Positions 44,374-53,243 of a stretch of DNA of 64,000 nt are shown piece after piece (the stretch's first letter is position 1; each line of letters starts with the position of its first letter). Source of the stretch: Bradyrhizobium sp. SZCCT0153. GTDB lineage: Bacteria > Pseudomonadota > Alphaproteobacteria > Rhizobiales > Xanthobacteraceae. The position numbers and the translations under genes are program-made. The stretch lies in the NCBI RefSeq assembly GCF_018129995.1, contig NZ_JAFCKS010000005.1, positions 310,001 to 374,000 of the forward strand, given 5' to 3'. The notes beneath the pieces are model-generated. The model was not told where the DNA came from, did not search any database, and saw only the letters and a program-made list of their open reading frames with translations.

Positions 44374-44435
44374 GATAGAAAATTGCGTTTGGCCATTCTG
44401 CAAATAATCTGACGCTCTTGCATTCGGGGGCTGGA

Positions 44436-46229
44436 ATGCGGCTTCGGCTGTTTGGTTTGTTGATTGTTGCGAGTTGCTTGGCGACCTGGCTTGGGACCGG
44501 CTCTGCGCTGGCCGAGAAGCGCGTCGCGCTCGTCATCGGCAACTCGGCCTACAAGAACGTGGCGAAGCTCACGAACCCTGCGAACGATGCCGCGCTGGTC
44601 GGCGGCATGTTCAGGAAGGCCGGCTTCGATACGGTCGACGTCAAACTCGACCTGAACGTGGTCGACATGCGCAAGGCGCTGCGCGAATTCGGCAGCAAGG
44701 CGCGCGAGGCCGATGTCGCAATCATCTACTACGCCGGCCACGGCATCGAGCTTGACGGCACCAACTATCTGATCCCGACCGATGCCGCCCTGGAGACCGA
44801 TACCGATGTTCTCGACGAGGCGTTCCCGCTCGACAGGGTGCTGTTCGCGATCGAGCCGGCCAGGCAACTGCGCCTCGTCATCCTGGACGCCTGCCGCGAC
44901 AACCCGTTTGCCAAGACCATGAAGCGCACGGTTGCCTCGCGCGCCATCGGCCGCGGCCTTGCCAAGGTCGAGCCGAGCAGCCCGAACACCATGATTGCCT
45001 TTGCGGCGAAGGCCGGCTCGACCGCATCGGACGGCGATGCGAAGAACAGCCCGTTTGCCACGGCGCTGGTCGAACGTCTGCCGATGCCGGGCCTCGACCT
45101 GCGCAAGGCGTTCGGCTTCGTGCGCGACGATGTGCTCAAGACCACCGGCTACAAGCAGGAGCCATATGTCTACGGCTCGCTCGGCGGCGATGACGTTTCG
45201 CTCGTCCCGGCCAAGCCGGCAGCAGCGCCGGGCCCGCAAGCCAATCCCCATGACAGCGTGCGCCGGGACTATGAGCTGGCGCTCCAGGCGGGAAACCGGG
45301 ACGCATGGGAAGCATTCCTGCAGGCTTATCCTGATGGGTTCTATGCGGGCCTCGCCCGCGCGCAACTGAAGAACGTGGCGGCGGAGGAAGCACGCGCGGC
45401 TGCGGCCGCGAAGGCACGCCAGGCCGAAGACGAAAAGGCAAGGCTCGCAGCCGAGCGGGCGAACAAGGCCGAGCAGGAGAAGGCGGCTGCCGCCGCCAAG
45501 GCCGCAGAGAACGCCCGGCTTGTCGCCGAAAAGGCCAAGCAGATCGAGGAGGCCAAGGCGGCCGCCGCCGAGCAGCGCCGCAAGGACGCCGAGGCCGCAG
45601 CGGCGAAGGCTGTGGCCGACAAGCAAGCCGCCGAGAAGCCGCAAGTTGCGGACAGCGCACAGAAGCTTGCAGCCGTTGCTCCGACCTCATCGCAGCCGGG
45701 CCTGTCTCCACAAGAGACTGCGAAGCTGGTTCAGTCCGAACTGCGCCGCGTCGGCTGCCTGGCGACATCGGCGGACGGCGACTGGAATGCGTCATCGCAA
45801 CGCTCGCTGACGCTGTTCAACAGATATGCCGGGACGACGCTCGACGCCAAGCAGGCGAGCTTCGACGCGCTCGACGCCATCAAGGCCAAACCCGGCCGGG
45901 TCTGCCCGCTGGTGTGCGACCACGGCTTCAAGGCCGACGGCGATGCCTGCGTGAAGATCGCATGCCGCACCGGCTATCGCGTCAACGACGATAACGAGTG
46001 CGAGAAGGTGCAGGACAGGAAGCCGGTTGCGACCCGCGAGGACGCCAAGAAGCGGGATACGGAGCGGAAGCAGATCGAAGCTGCACCCGCAAAGCCGTCA
46101 GCATCCGGTCAAATGCTTTGTAACAATGCTGGCTGTCGGCCGGTGAGGCCCGGCTGTCGGATTGGAACCCCGAAGATCGGCCCTCATGTCGCCCCTGTAG
46201 CAGGGGCACAAGTGGAGGTGTGCGACTGA
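44436..46229 (+). CDS. Secreted caspase-like (C14) protein, copy 1
   Basis: 597 residues. Signal peptide 1-26 (ATWLGTGSALA), then a caspase fold with RVALVIGNSAYKN, catalytic His102 in YYAGHGIEL and Cys153 in LDACRDNPF. After about residue 260 come a short helical module (RRDYELALQAGNRDAWEAFLQAYPDGFYAGLARAQL), an Ala/Lys/Glu coiled coil (about 310-400), a region like a peptidoglycan-binding helix bundle (LVQSELRRVGCLATSADGDWN) and a Cys-rich end (CPLVCDHGFKADGDACVKIACRTGYRVND). Likely periplasmic. Bacterial C14 proteins are mostly Arg/Lys-specific proteases; the substrate here is unknown. TTG 44418 is a less likely start. Confidence 0.9.
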   Translation: MRLRLFGLLIVASCLATWLGTGSALAEKRVALVIGNSAYKNVAKLTNPANDAALVGGMFRKAGFDTVDVKLDLNVVDMRKALREFGSKAREADVAIIYYAGHGIELDGTNYLIPTDAALETDTDVLDEAFPLDRVLFAIEPARQLRLVILDACRDNPFAKTMKRTVASRAIGRGLAKVEPSSPNTMIAFAAKAGSTASDGDAKNSPFATALVERLPMPGLDLRKAFGFVRDDVLKTTGYKQEPYVYGSLGGDDVSLVPAKPAAAPGPQANPHDSVRRDYELALQAGNRDAWEAFLQAYPDGFYAGLARAQLKNVAAEEARAAAAAKARQAEDEKARLAAERANKAEQEKAAAAAKAAENARLVAEKAKQIEEAKAAAAEQRRKDAEAAAAKAVADKQAAEKPQVADSAQKLAAVAPTSSQPGLSPQETAKLVQSELRRVGCLATSADGDWNASSQRSLTLFNRYAGTTLDAKQASFDALDAIKAKPGRVCPLVCDHGFKADGDACVKIACRTGYRVNDDNECEKVQDRKPVATREDAKKRDTERKQIEAAPAKPSASGQMLCNNAGCRPVRPGCRIGTPKIGPHVAPVAGAQVEVCD

Positions 46230-46297
46230 GCTGCGGCCGAGACGCAATCATTCCCTTGCAGGCCAGATCTCAACGCATCGCTTTGACTGCGGAGATG

Positions 46298-46313
46298 TGT
46301 GACTGATATCACT
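46298..46313 (+). promoter_or_regulatory. CRP/FNR-like palindrome in caspase leader 2
   Basis: Same 16-base site, TGTGA-N6-TCACT, as in leader 1, at the same 78-base distance from the ATG. Confidence 0.4.
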
Positions 46314-46375
46314 GATCGCAGATTGCATTTGGCCATTCTGCGAATACTCTGACGCTATTGCATTCGGGGGCTGGA

Positions 46376-48184
46376 ATGCGGCTTCGGTTGTTTGGTTTGT
46401 TGATTGTTGCGAGCTGCGTGGCGACCTGGCTTGGGACCGGCTCGGCGCTGGCCGAGAAGCGCGTCGCGCTCGTCATGGGCAATTCGGCCTACAAGAACGT
46501 GGCGAAGCTGGCGAATCCCGCGAACGATGCCGCGCTGGTCGGCGGCATGTTCAGGAAGGCCGGCTTCGATACGGTCGACGTCAAGCTCGACCTGAACGTG
46601 GCCGAGATGCGCAAGGCGCTGCGCGATTTTGGCGGCAAGGCGCGCGAGGCCGACGTTGCGGTGATCTACTATGCCGGTCACGGCATCGAGCTCGATGGGA
46701 CCAATTACCTGATCCCGACCGACGCGACGCTCGAGACCGACAGCGACGTCCTCGACGAAACGCTGCCGCTGGATCGCGCGCTGTTCGCCGTCGAGCCGGC
46801 CAAGCGGCTCCGGCTCGTCATTCTCGACGCCTGCCGCGACAATCCTTTCGCCAAGACCATGAAGCGCACGGTTGCCGCCCGCGCCATCGGCCGCGGCCTC
46901 GCCAAGGTCGAGCCGACCAGCCCGAACACCATGATCGCCTTCGCGGCGAAGGCCGGCTCGACCGCCTCGGACGGCGATGCGAAGAACAGCCCGTTTGCCA
47001 CGGCGCTGGTCGAACGCCTGCCGATGCCGGGCCTCGACCTGCGCAAGGCGTTCGGCTTCGTCCGCGACGATGTGCTCAAAACCACCGGCTACAAGCAGGA
47101 GCCATATGTCTACGGCTCGCTCGGCGGCGATGACGTTTCGCTGGTTGCCGCGAAGCCGGCAGCAGCGCAGGGCCCGCAAGCCGATCCCCAGGACAGCGTG
47201 CGACGGGACTACGAGCTTGCGCTCCAGCTTGGCACGCGCGACGGATGGGCTGCCTTCCTGAATCGCTTTCCCGGCGGCTTCTACAGCGATCTCGCCAAGG
47301 GGCAATTGAACAAGATCGCCGCCGAAGAAACCCGCGCTGCCGCTGTGGAAAAGGCCAGGCAGGCCGAGGACGAGAAGGCGCGGCTGACGGCCGACCGGGC
47401 CAAGAAAGCCGAACAGGAGAAAGCGGCTACAGCCGCCAAGGCCGCCGAGGACGCGCGTATCGCGGCGGAGAAGGCCAAGCAGGTCGAGGAGGCCAAGGCG
47501 GCCGCCGCCGAGCAGCGGCGGAAGGAGGCCGAGGCCGCAGCGGCAAAGGCCGTGGCCGACAAGCAAGCCGCCGAGAAGCAAGCTGCCGAGAAGCAGCAAG
47601 TTGCGGACGGCGCACCGAAAGTTGCAGCCGTCGCCCCGACCTCGTCACAGCCCACCCTGTCCGCCGCAGAGACGGCAAAGCTGGTTCAGTCAGAGCTGCG
47701 CCGCGTCGGCTGCCTGGCGACATCGTCAGACGGCGACTGGAATGCGTCATCACAACGCTCGCTGACGCTGTTCAACAAATATGCCGGGACGAAGCTCGAC
47801 GCCAAGCAGGCGAGCTTCGACGCGCTCGACGCCATCAAGGCCAGGCCGGGCCGGGTCTGCCCGCTGGTGTGCGATCACGGCTTCAGGGCCGATGGCGATA
47901 CTTGCTCAAAGATCGCCTGCCGCTCCGGCTATCGCGTGAATGACGACAATGAATGCGAGAAGGTCCAGGACAAGAAGCCTGTCGCGACCCGCGAGGATGC
48001 CAAGAAGCGAGATACGGAGCGGAAGCAGGGCGAAGCTGCTCCATCGAAGCCGCAGGCATCTGGTCAAGTATTTTGTAACACTGGAGGCTGTCGGCCGGTA
48101 AGGTCCGGCTGTCGGCTTGTTGATCGTCCGAAGCTTGGCCCCGTCGGAATTGGGGGAGGAGTGCAAGCCGAAGTATGCGACTGA
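46376..48184 (+). CDS. Secreted caspase-like (C14) protein, copy 2
   Basis: 602 residues with the same domain order as copy 1: signal peptide, caspase fold with intact YYAGHGIEL and LDACRDNPF, coiled coil, YAGTKLDAKQ-type helix bundle and Cys-rich tail. Distinct residues include DATLETDSDVLDETLPLDRALFAVEPAKRL and VEPTSPNT in the caspase domain. The linker after it (LGTRDGWAAFLNRFPGGFY) is closer to copy 3 than to copy 1. The C-terminal tail (FCNTGGCRPVRSGCRLVDRPK) is its own. Confidence 0.9.
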   Translation: MRLRLFGLLIVASCVATWLGTGSALAEKRVALVMGNSAYKNVAKLANPANDAALVGGMFRKAGFDTVDVKLDLNVAEMRKALRDFGGKAREADVAVIYYAGHGIELDGTNYLIPTDATLETDSDVLDETLPLDRALFAVEPAKRLRLVILDACRDNPFAKTMKRTVAARAIGRGLAKVEPTSPNTMIAFAAKAGSTASDGDAKNSPFATALVERLPMPGLDLRKAFGFVRDDVLKTTGYKQEPYVYGSLGGDDVSLVAAKPAAAQGPQADPQDSVRRDYELALQLGTRDGWAAFLNRFPGGFYSDLAKGQLNKIAAEETRAAAVEKARQAEDEKARLTADRAKKAEQEKAATAAKAAEDARIAAEKAKQVEEAKAAAAEQRRKEAEAAAAKAVADKQAAEKQAAEKQQVADGAPKVAAVAPTSSQPTLSAAETAKLVQSELRRVGCLATSSDGDWNASSQRSLTLFNKYAGTKLDAKQASFDALDAIKARPGRVCPLVCDHGFRADGDTCSKIACRSGYRVNDDNECEKVQDKKPVATREDAKKRDTERKQGEAAPSKPQASGQVFCNTGGCRPVRSGCRLVDRPKLGPVGIGGGVQAEVCD

Positions 48185-48308
48185 GTGGCGGTCCGATCCT
48201 GCGCAGTTGGCCTGGGCGGTCGCAGAGATGTGTGACTGGCGATCATTGATCGCAGATTGCGTTGGCCATTCTGCGAATAATCTGACGCTCTTGCATTCGG
48301 GGGCTGGA

Positions 48309-50138
48309 ATGCGGTTTCGGCTGTTTGGTTTGTTGATTGTTGCGAGTTGCTTGGCGACCTGGCTTGGGACCGGCTCTGCGCTGGCCGAGAAGCGCGTCGC
48401 GCTCGTCATAGGCAATTCGGCCTACAAGAACGTGGGGAGGCTGGCGAACCCCGCGAACGATGCCGCCCTGGTCGGCGGCATGTTCAGGAAGGCCGGGTTC
48501 GACGCGGTCGACGTCAAGCTCGACCTGAACGTGGTCGACATGCGCAAGGCGCTGCGCGAATTCGGCAGCAAGGCGCGCGACGCCGATGTCGCGGTCATCT
48601 ACTACGCCGGCCACGGCATCGAGCTTGACGGCACCAACTATCTGATCCCGACCGATGCTGCCCTGGAGACCGATACCGATGTTCTCGACGAGGCGTTCCC
48701 GCTCGACAGGGTGCTGTTCGCGATCGAGCCGGCCAAGCAACTGCGCCTCGTCATCCTGGACGCCTGCCGCGACAATCCGTTCGCCAAGACCATGAAGCGC
48801 ACGGTTGCCTCGCGTGCCATCGGCCGCGGCCTTGCCAAGGTCGAGCCGAGCAGCCCGAACACCATGATCGCCTTCGCGGCGAAGGCCGGCTCGACCGCCT
48901 CGGACGGCGATGCGAGGAACAGCCCCTTTGCCACGGCGCTCGTCGAACGTCTGCCGATGCCGGGCCTCGACCTGCGCAAGGCGTTCGGCTTCGTGCGCGA
49001 CGATGTGCTCAAAAACACCGGCTACAAGCAGGAGCCGTATGTGTACGGCTCGCTCGGCGGCGATGACGTGCCGCTGGTTGCTGCGAAGCCGGTCGTGGCC
49101 GGGCCGCAGGCCAACCCGGACAGCGAAATCCGGCGCGACTATGAACTGGCGCTTCAGCTTGGCACGCGTGACGGATGGGCTGCCTTCCTGGATCGCTTTC
49201 CCAGCGGCTTCTACACCAATCTCGCCAAGGGGCAATTGAACAAGATCGCCGCCGAAGAAACCCGCGCTGCCGCTGTGGAAAAGGCCAGGCAGGCCGAGGA
49301 CGAGAAGACCCGGCTGGCAATCGATCGCGCCAAGAAAACCGAACAGGAGAAGGCCGCTGCGGCCGCCAAGGCCGCGGAAGACGCCCGTATCGCGGCGGAG
49401 AAGATCAAGCAGGTCGAGGAGGCCAAGGCGGCCGCCGCCGAGCAGCGCCGCAAGGAGGCCGAGGCCGCAGCGGCAAAGGCCGTGGCCGACAAGCAAGCCG
49501 CCGAGAAGGCGCTCGCCGACAAGCTGGCAAATGACACCAAGCAGGTCGCCGAACAGCGGACGACCGAGAAGTCGCAAGTTGCCGATACCGCGCAGAAGGT
49601 CGCGGCTGTCGCACCAACCGCATCACCGCCGAGCCTGTCGCCGCAAGAGACGGCGAAGCTCGTGCAGTCCGAACTGCGCCGCGTCGGCTGCCTGGCGACA
49701 TCGGCGGACGGCGACTGGAATGCGTCCTCGCAACGCTCACTGACGCTGTTCAACAAATATGCCGGGACGAAGCTCGACGCCAAGCAGGCGAGCTTCGACG
49801 CGCTCGACGCCATCAAGGCCAGGCCGGGCCGGGTCTGCCCGCTGGTGTGCGATCACGGCTTCAGGGCCGACGGCGACGCTTGCGCGAAGATCGCCTGCCG
49901 CGCCGGCTATCGCGTCAACGACGATAACGAGTGCGAGAAGGTGCAGGAGAAGAAGCCTGTCGCAACACGCGAGGACGCCAAAAAGCGGGATACGGAGCGG
50001 AAGCAGGTCGAATCTAAACCAGCGAAGCCTCAGGCGAGCGGGCAAATATTTTGCGCCGCCACAGTGGGTTGTCGCCCCGTGCGCCCCGGCTGCCGGCTTG
50101 AGCAGAAGGGCTCGAGCAACGTAGAGGTCTGCAATTGA
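48309..50138 (+). CDS. Secreted caspase-like (C14) protein, copy 3
   Basis: 609 residues, same architecture. The caspase domain is closest to copy 1 (ETDTDVLDEAFPLDRVLFAIEPA), the linker to copy 2 (LGTRDGWAAFLDRFPSGFY). The coiled coil has an insertion (ALADKLANDTKQVAEQRTTEK). His and Cys of the dyad are intact. The tail is shorter (FCAATVGCRPVRPGCRLEQKG). An in-frame extension to 48117 lies in the upstream copy's end and is not used. ATG 48309 corresponds to the start of the other copies. Confidence 0.9.
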   Translation: MRFRLFGLLIVASCLATWLGTGSALAEKRVALVIGNSAYKNVGRLANPANDAALVGGMFRKAGFDAVDVKLDLNVVDMRKALREFGSKARDADVAVIYYAGHGIELDGTNYLIPTDAALETDTDVLDEAFPLDRVLFAIEPAKQLRLVILDACRDNPFAKTMKRTVASRAIGRGLAKVEPSSPNTMIAFAAKAGSTASDGDARNSPFATALVERLPMPGLDLRKAFGFVRDDVLKNTGYKQEPYVYGSLGGDDVPLVAAKPVVAGPQANPDSEIRRDYELALQLGTRDGWAAFLDRFPSGFYTNLAKGQLNKIAAEETRAAAVEKARQAEDEKTRLAIDRAKKTEQEKAAAAAKAAEDARIAAEKIKQVEEAKAAAAEQRRKEAEAAAAKAVADKQAAEKALADKLANDTKQVAEQRTTEKSQVADTAQKVAAVAPTASPPSLSPQETAKLVQSELRRVGCLATSADGDWNASSQRSLTLFNKYAGTKLDAKQASFDALDAIKARPGRVCPLVCDHGFRADGDACAKIACRAGYRVNDDNECEKVQEKKPVATREDAKKRDTERKQVESKPAKPQASGQIFCAATVGCRPVRPGCRLEQKGSSNVEVCN

Positions 50139-50348
50139 GCTTCATCATAACGCTGTTTGGTTCTGCTCCGCTGCGGCACACCGGGTGAGTACGGCCGCTT
50201 CCACCCCTCGGTTTGCGAAGGTCAATACCGTCACGCGGCATCCCATTCCGAACCATTCGCGCTCCTCGACCAGTCGGCGCGCGGCTACGGATTTTCGCAA
50301 GGAAAGTAGAGCTGCGGGACTGCAGATCTAACGTGGTCACTGCGGGCG

Positions 50349-50413
50349 GAGCGAAGCAATCCAGCATCCCTTCGCTGAAAGAGTCCGTGCTTCGCCTTGC
50401 TCGCAATGACGGC
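50349..50413. repeat. Interspersed palindromic repeat, copy B
   Basis: Shares GCAATCCAG at the left and CTCGCAATGACGGC at the right with copy A at 14061-14121, with diverged sequence between. It fills the end of the 282-base gap after the caspase array; I see no gene in that gap. Confidence 0.55.
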
Positions 50414-50420
50414 TGACGAA

Positions 50421-50639
50421 CTATTCCTGGTCGACGAGGTCGTCCTCGAGGATCGCCATCTGGAACTGGAACGAGCGATCATCGTCCTCGTCGTCGACGA
50501 ACAGCACGCCGATGAACTCCTCGCCGATATAGACTTCGGCGGAATCATCCTTCTTCGGCCGCGGCACGACGCGGATCTTGGGATTGCCGAACACGCGCTT
50601 CAGATAGGCGTCGAGCTTCCTTACTTCCTTGACGTCCAC
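50421..50639 (-). CDS. DUF3126 family protein
   Basis: 72 residues from GTG 50639 with GGAGA upstream. Acidic small protein (VRKLDAYLKRVFGNPKIRVVPRPKKDDSAEVYIGEEFIGVLFVDDEDDDRS) matching DUF3126, which is restricted to alphaproteobacteria and usually sits directly after cysE, as here. Role unknown, possibly connected with cysteine synthesis by neighbourhood. Confidence 0.85.
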   Translation of the reverse strand: MDVKEVRKLDAYLKRVFGNPKIRVVPRPKKDDSAEVYIGEEFIGVLFVDDEDDDRSFQFQMAILEDDLVDQE

Positions 50640-50765
50640 GGCAAGTCTCCAATCGAAATCCGGGTTGGCGGGGTTTTAGGACGAGACGCGACGAACCGCC
50701 AGCATGAATTGCCAAAGAATTTGGGGACGAAAAGGGCCGGAGAATCCGGCCCTCAACTCACGCGC

Positions 50766-51590
50766 TCAAAGTCCCATGGCGTTGATCATCTGGTCCATGG
50801 TGCGCGACGGCTCGGCGCAGCCGGCTTCGCCGACGATCTTGGCGGGCACGCCCGCGACCGTGACGTTGTGCGGCACGGGCTTGACCACGACCGAGCCGGC
50901 CGCGATGCGCGCGCAATGGCCGATCTCGATGTTGCCGAGGATCTTTGCGCCGGCGCCGATCAGGACGCCGTGACGGATTTTCGGATGGCGGTCCTCGTTC
51001 TCCTTGCCGGTGCCGCCGAGCGTGACGCCGTGCAGGATCGAGACGTCGTCCTCGATGAGCGCCGTCTCGCCGCAGACGAAGCCGGTGGCGTGGTCGAGGA
51101 AGATGCCGCGGCCGATGCGCGCGGCGGGATTGATGTCGGTCTGGAACACCGCCGACGCGCGGCTCTGGAGATAGTACGCGAAATCCTTGCGGCCCTTCAG
51201 ATAGAGCCAATGCGCCAGGCGATGGGTCTGGAGGGCGTGAAAGCCCTTGAAGTAGAGCAAGGGATCGATGAAGCGCGAGGTCGCGGGATCGCGGTCGTAG
51301 ACGGCGACGAGATCGGCGCGAAAGGCGTTGCCGAGATCGGGGTCGTCGCGCAGCGCCTCGTCATAGGTCTGGCGCACGAGATCTCCGGACAGCGCGGAAT
51401 GATCCAGCCGGTCGGCGACGCGATGGATCACCGAATCTTCCAGCCGGCTGTGATGCAGCACCGTCGAATAGATGAAGGTCGCAAGCTCCGGCTCGCGGTG
51501 GACGATGTCCTCGGCTTCGCCGCGAATCCGATCCCAGATGGGATCGAGCGTGGCAAGCTTTCCTCCCGGATTGACCTGATGCACTGCCAT
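50766..51590 (-). CDS. cysE: Serine O-acetyltransferase
   Basis: 274 residues from ATG 51590. N-terminal helical domain (WDRIRGEAEDIVHREPELATFI) and C-terminal left-handed beta helix with hexapeptide repeats, including the active-site region FLDHATGFVCGETALIEDDVSILHGVTLGG with catalytic His and Asp. It makes O-acetylserine from serine and acetyl-CoA, the first step of cysteine synthesis in the cytoplasm. DUF3126 follows on the same strand after 126 bases. Confidence 0.95.
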   Translation of the reverse strand: MAVHQVNPGGKLATLDPIWDRIRGEAEDIVHREPELATFIYSTVLHHSRLEDSVIHRVADRLDHSALSGDLVRQTYDEALRDDPDLGNAFRADLVAVYDRDPATSRFIDPLLYFKGFHALQTHRLAHWLYLKGRKDFAYYLQSRASAVFQTDINPAARIGRGIFLDHATGFVCGETALIEDDVSILHGVTLGGTGKENEDRHPKIRHGVLIGAGAKILGNIEIGHCARIAAGSVVVKPVPHNVTVAGVPAKIVGEAGCAEPSRTMDQMINAMGL

Positions 51591-51866
51591 GGGGTCTGCT
51601 CTTTCGAATTGGCTCGTTTTGCCGGCTCTATAGCACAATCTAGGCGACAAAGTCCTGACGGGCTTGCCTGAGAGTGAACAGCGCCTTGCCCCGCGAAAGC
51701 GTTCCAACACGTTGAAACACAACACTTTCTTCTGGCGCCCCCGGGCGGCAAGGTCGGCTCAAGGTGGTCAGGTTTTTGCCAAATTCAAGCCGGGCGGCGT
51801 CAAACTATTGGTGAATTCTCTCCCAACCCTTATTGCAGGCATGGTCCGAGCGAGGACGGAACGGCT

Positions 51867-53243
51867 TTGAGCATCACAACCGATCAATTGCGCGCACGCG
51901 CCGCGGCCTCGTTCTGGCTGCGGCTGGCCGCGCTGGCCCTGCCCCTCCTGATGATCGCGCCGGCGTTCTGGAACGGCTATCCGCTGCTGCAATGGGATAC
52001 CGGCGGCTATCTGGCACGCTGGTACGAGGGTTATCTCGTTCCGAGCCGCTCCACCGTGTTCGGGCTCTATCTGCACTATGGCGAGCATTTCGGTTTCTGG
52101 ATCAACCTCGCGGTCCAGTCGCTGGCGACGCTGTGGCTGTTGCAGCTCACCTTGCGCGTGCTCGGCCTGATGCAGACGTTCCGCTTCGTCGCGATCAGCC
52201 TGGCCCTGATCCTGTCGACCGCGCTGCCCTGGCTCGCGAGCATGCTGCTCACCGATATTTTTGCAGGGCTGTCGGTGCTGTCGCTGTTCCTGCTGGTCGT
52301 CGGCGGGCAGCGCACTTCGCTGATCGAAAAAATCTCGCTGTTCGTCTTCACCGCCTTTGCCGCCGCAACCCACAGCGCCACTTTTGGCGTGCTGCTCGGG
52401 CTCTGCATCGCCGGCTGGATGGTACGGCCGTTGCTGGGCGCACGCCTGCCGGTTGCCGGGCTGGCGCAGGCGAGCCTCACCATCCTCGCGGGCGCCCTGA
52501 TGCTGGTGTCGGCAAATCATGCGCTGTCCGGCAAATGGGCCTGGACGCCCGGCGGCTACGGCGTCGCATTCGGCCGCATGATGCAGGACGGCATCGTCGC
52601 CCGTTATCTGAACGACCACTGCCCGCGCGAAACCTACAAGCTCTGCCCCTATCGCAATGAACTGCCGGCGACCGCGGACGAGTTCCTGTGGGGCAAGAGC
52701 ATGTTCAACACGCTCGGCCGCTTCGAAGGCATGGACGACGAGATGGGCTACATCGTCGTGCACGCGCTCGCCGACTATCCGGCCTGGCAGGCCGGCGCGG
52801 CGCTGCGGGCGATGGGCCAGCAATTGCTGCATGTGGCGACCGGCGAAGGCGCCAGTGTCTGGATCCCGCACACTTACGGCATCATCGAGCGCTACATCCC
52901 GGCGCAGGTCGCGCCGATGCGCGCGGCGCGGCAGCAGAACTGGGGCGTCAATTTCGACTACGTCAATTGGCTGCACGTTCCCGTTGCGCTGGCCTCGACG
53001 CTGGCGCTGGTCGGGTTGCTCGCGCATGCGCTGGCGCGCCGTCGGCTCGACGATCTGACGCTGCTGGCGGCAACGGTCACGCTGGCACTGCTCGGCAACG
53101 CCTTCATCTGCGCCGTCATCTCCGGTCCGCACGACCGCTACGGCGCACGCATGGTGTGGGTCGCGACCTTCGTGGTGCTGACGGCGCTGGCGCGCCGTTT
53201 TGGCGACGACGAACCGGCAGACGAGCCCTCAGTTGCGGCGTGA
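51867..53243 (+). CDS. Polytopic membrane protein, possible GT-C-like enzyme
   Basis: 458 residues from TTG 51867, with GAGGACGGA upstream and no ATG in reach. About nine to ten hydrophobic segments. The first outside loop has the acidic motif QWDTGGYLARWYEG, reminiscent of membrane glycosyltransferases of the GT-C fold, which place an acidic residue there. A large soluble loop at about 225-370 contains paired Cys (DHCPRETYKLCPY). Function is not established; the GT-C idea is inference. Confidence 0.6.
   Translation: MSITTDQLRARAAASFWLRLAALALPLLMIAPAFWNGYPLLQWDTGGYLARWYEGYLVPSRSTVFGLYLHYGEHFGFWINLAVQSLATLWLLQLTLRVLGLMQTFRFVAISLALILSTALPWLASMLLTDIFAGLSVLSLFLLVVGGQRTSLIEKISLFVFTAFAAATHSATFGVLLGLCIAGWMVRPLLGARLPVAGLAQASLTILAGALMLVSANHALSGKWAWTPGGYGVAFGRMMQDGIVARYLNDHCPRETYKLCPYRNELPATADEFLWGKSMFNTLGRFEGMDDEMGYIVVHALADYPAWQAGAALRAMGQQLLHVATGEGASVWIPHTYGIIERYIPAQVAPMRAARQQNWGVNFDYVNWLHVPVALASTLALVGLLAHALARRRLDDLTLLAATVTLALLGNAFICAVISGPHDRYGARMVWVATFVVLTALARRFGDDEPADEPSVAA

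Larger units (their letters stand above)
44354..50138 (+). repeat. Three tandem paralogous gene units (about 1.93 kb each)
   Basis: The units start with GATGTGTGACTG at 44354, 46294 and 48227, each exactly 82 bases before an ATG (44436, 46376, 48309). The leaders and ORFs are near-identical over most of their length. The spacer between units is short. The array arose by tandem duplication that carried the promoter region with the gene. Confidence 0.92.

Noticed and set aside
48117..48308. N-terminal extension of caspase copy 3
   Set aside because: It covers the end of copy 2 and the leader. The other copies start at the equivalent ATG with a signal peptide.
44354..50138. Caspase array as a CRISPR-linked (Craspase) or phage-defence system
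   Set aside because: No CRISPR array, cas genes, nuclease or TIR partners are in the window. The signal peptides point to the envelope.
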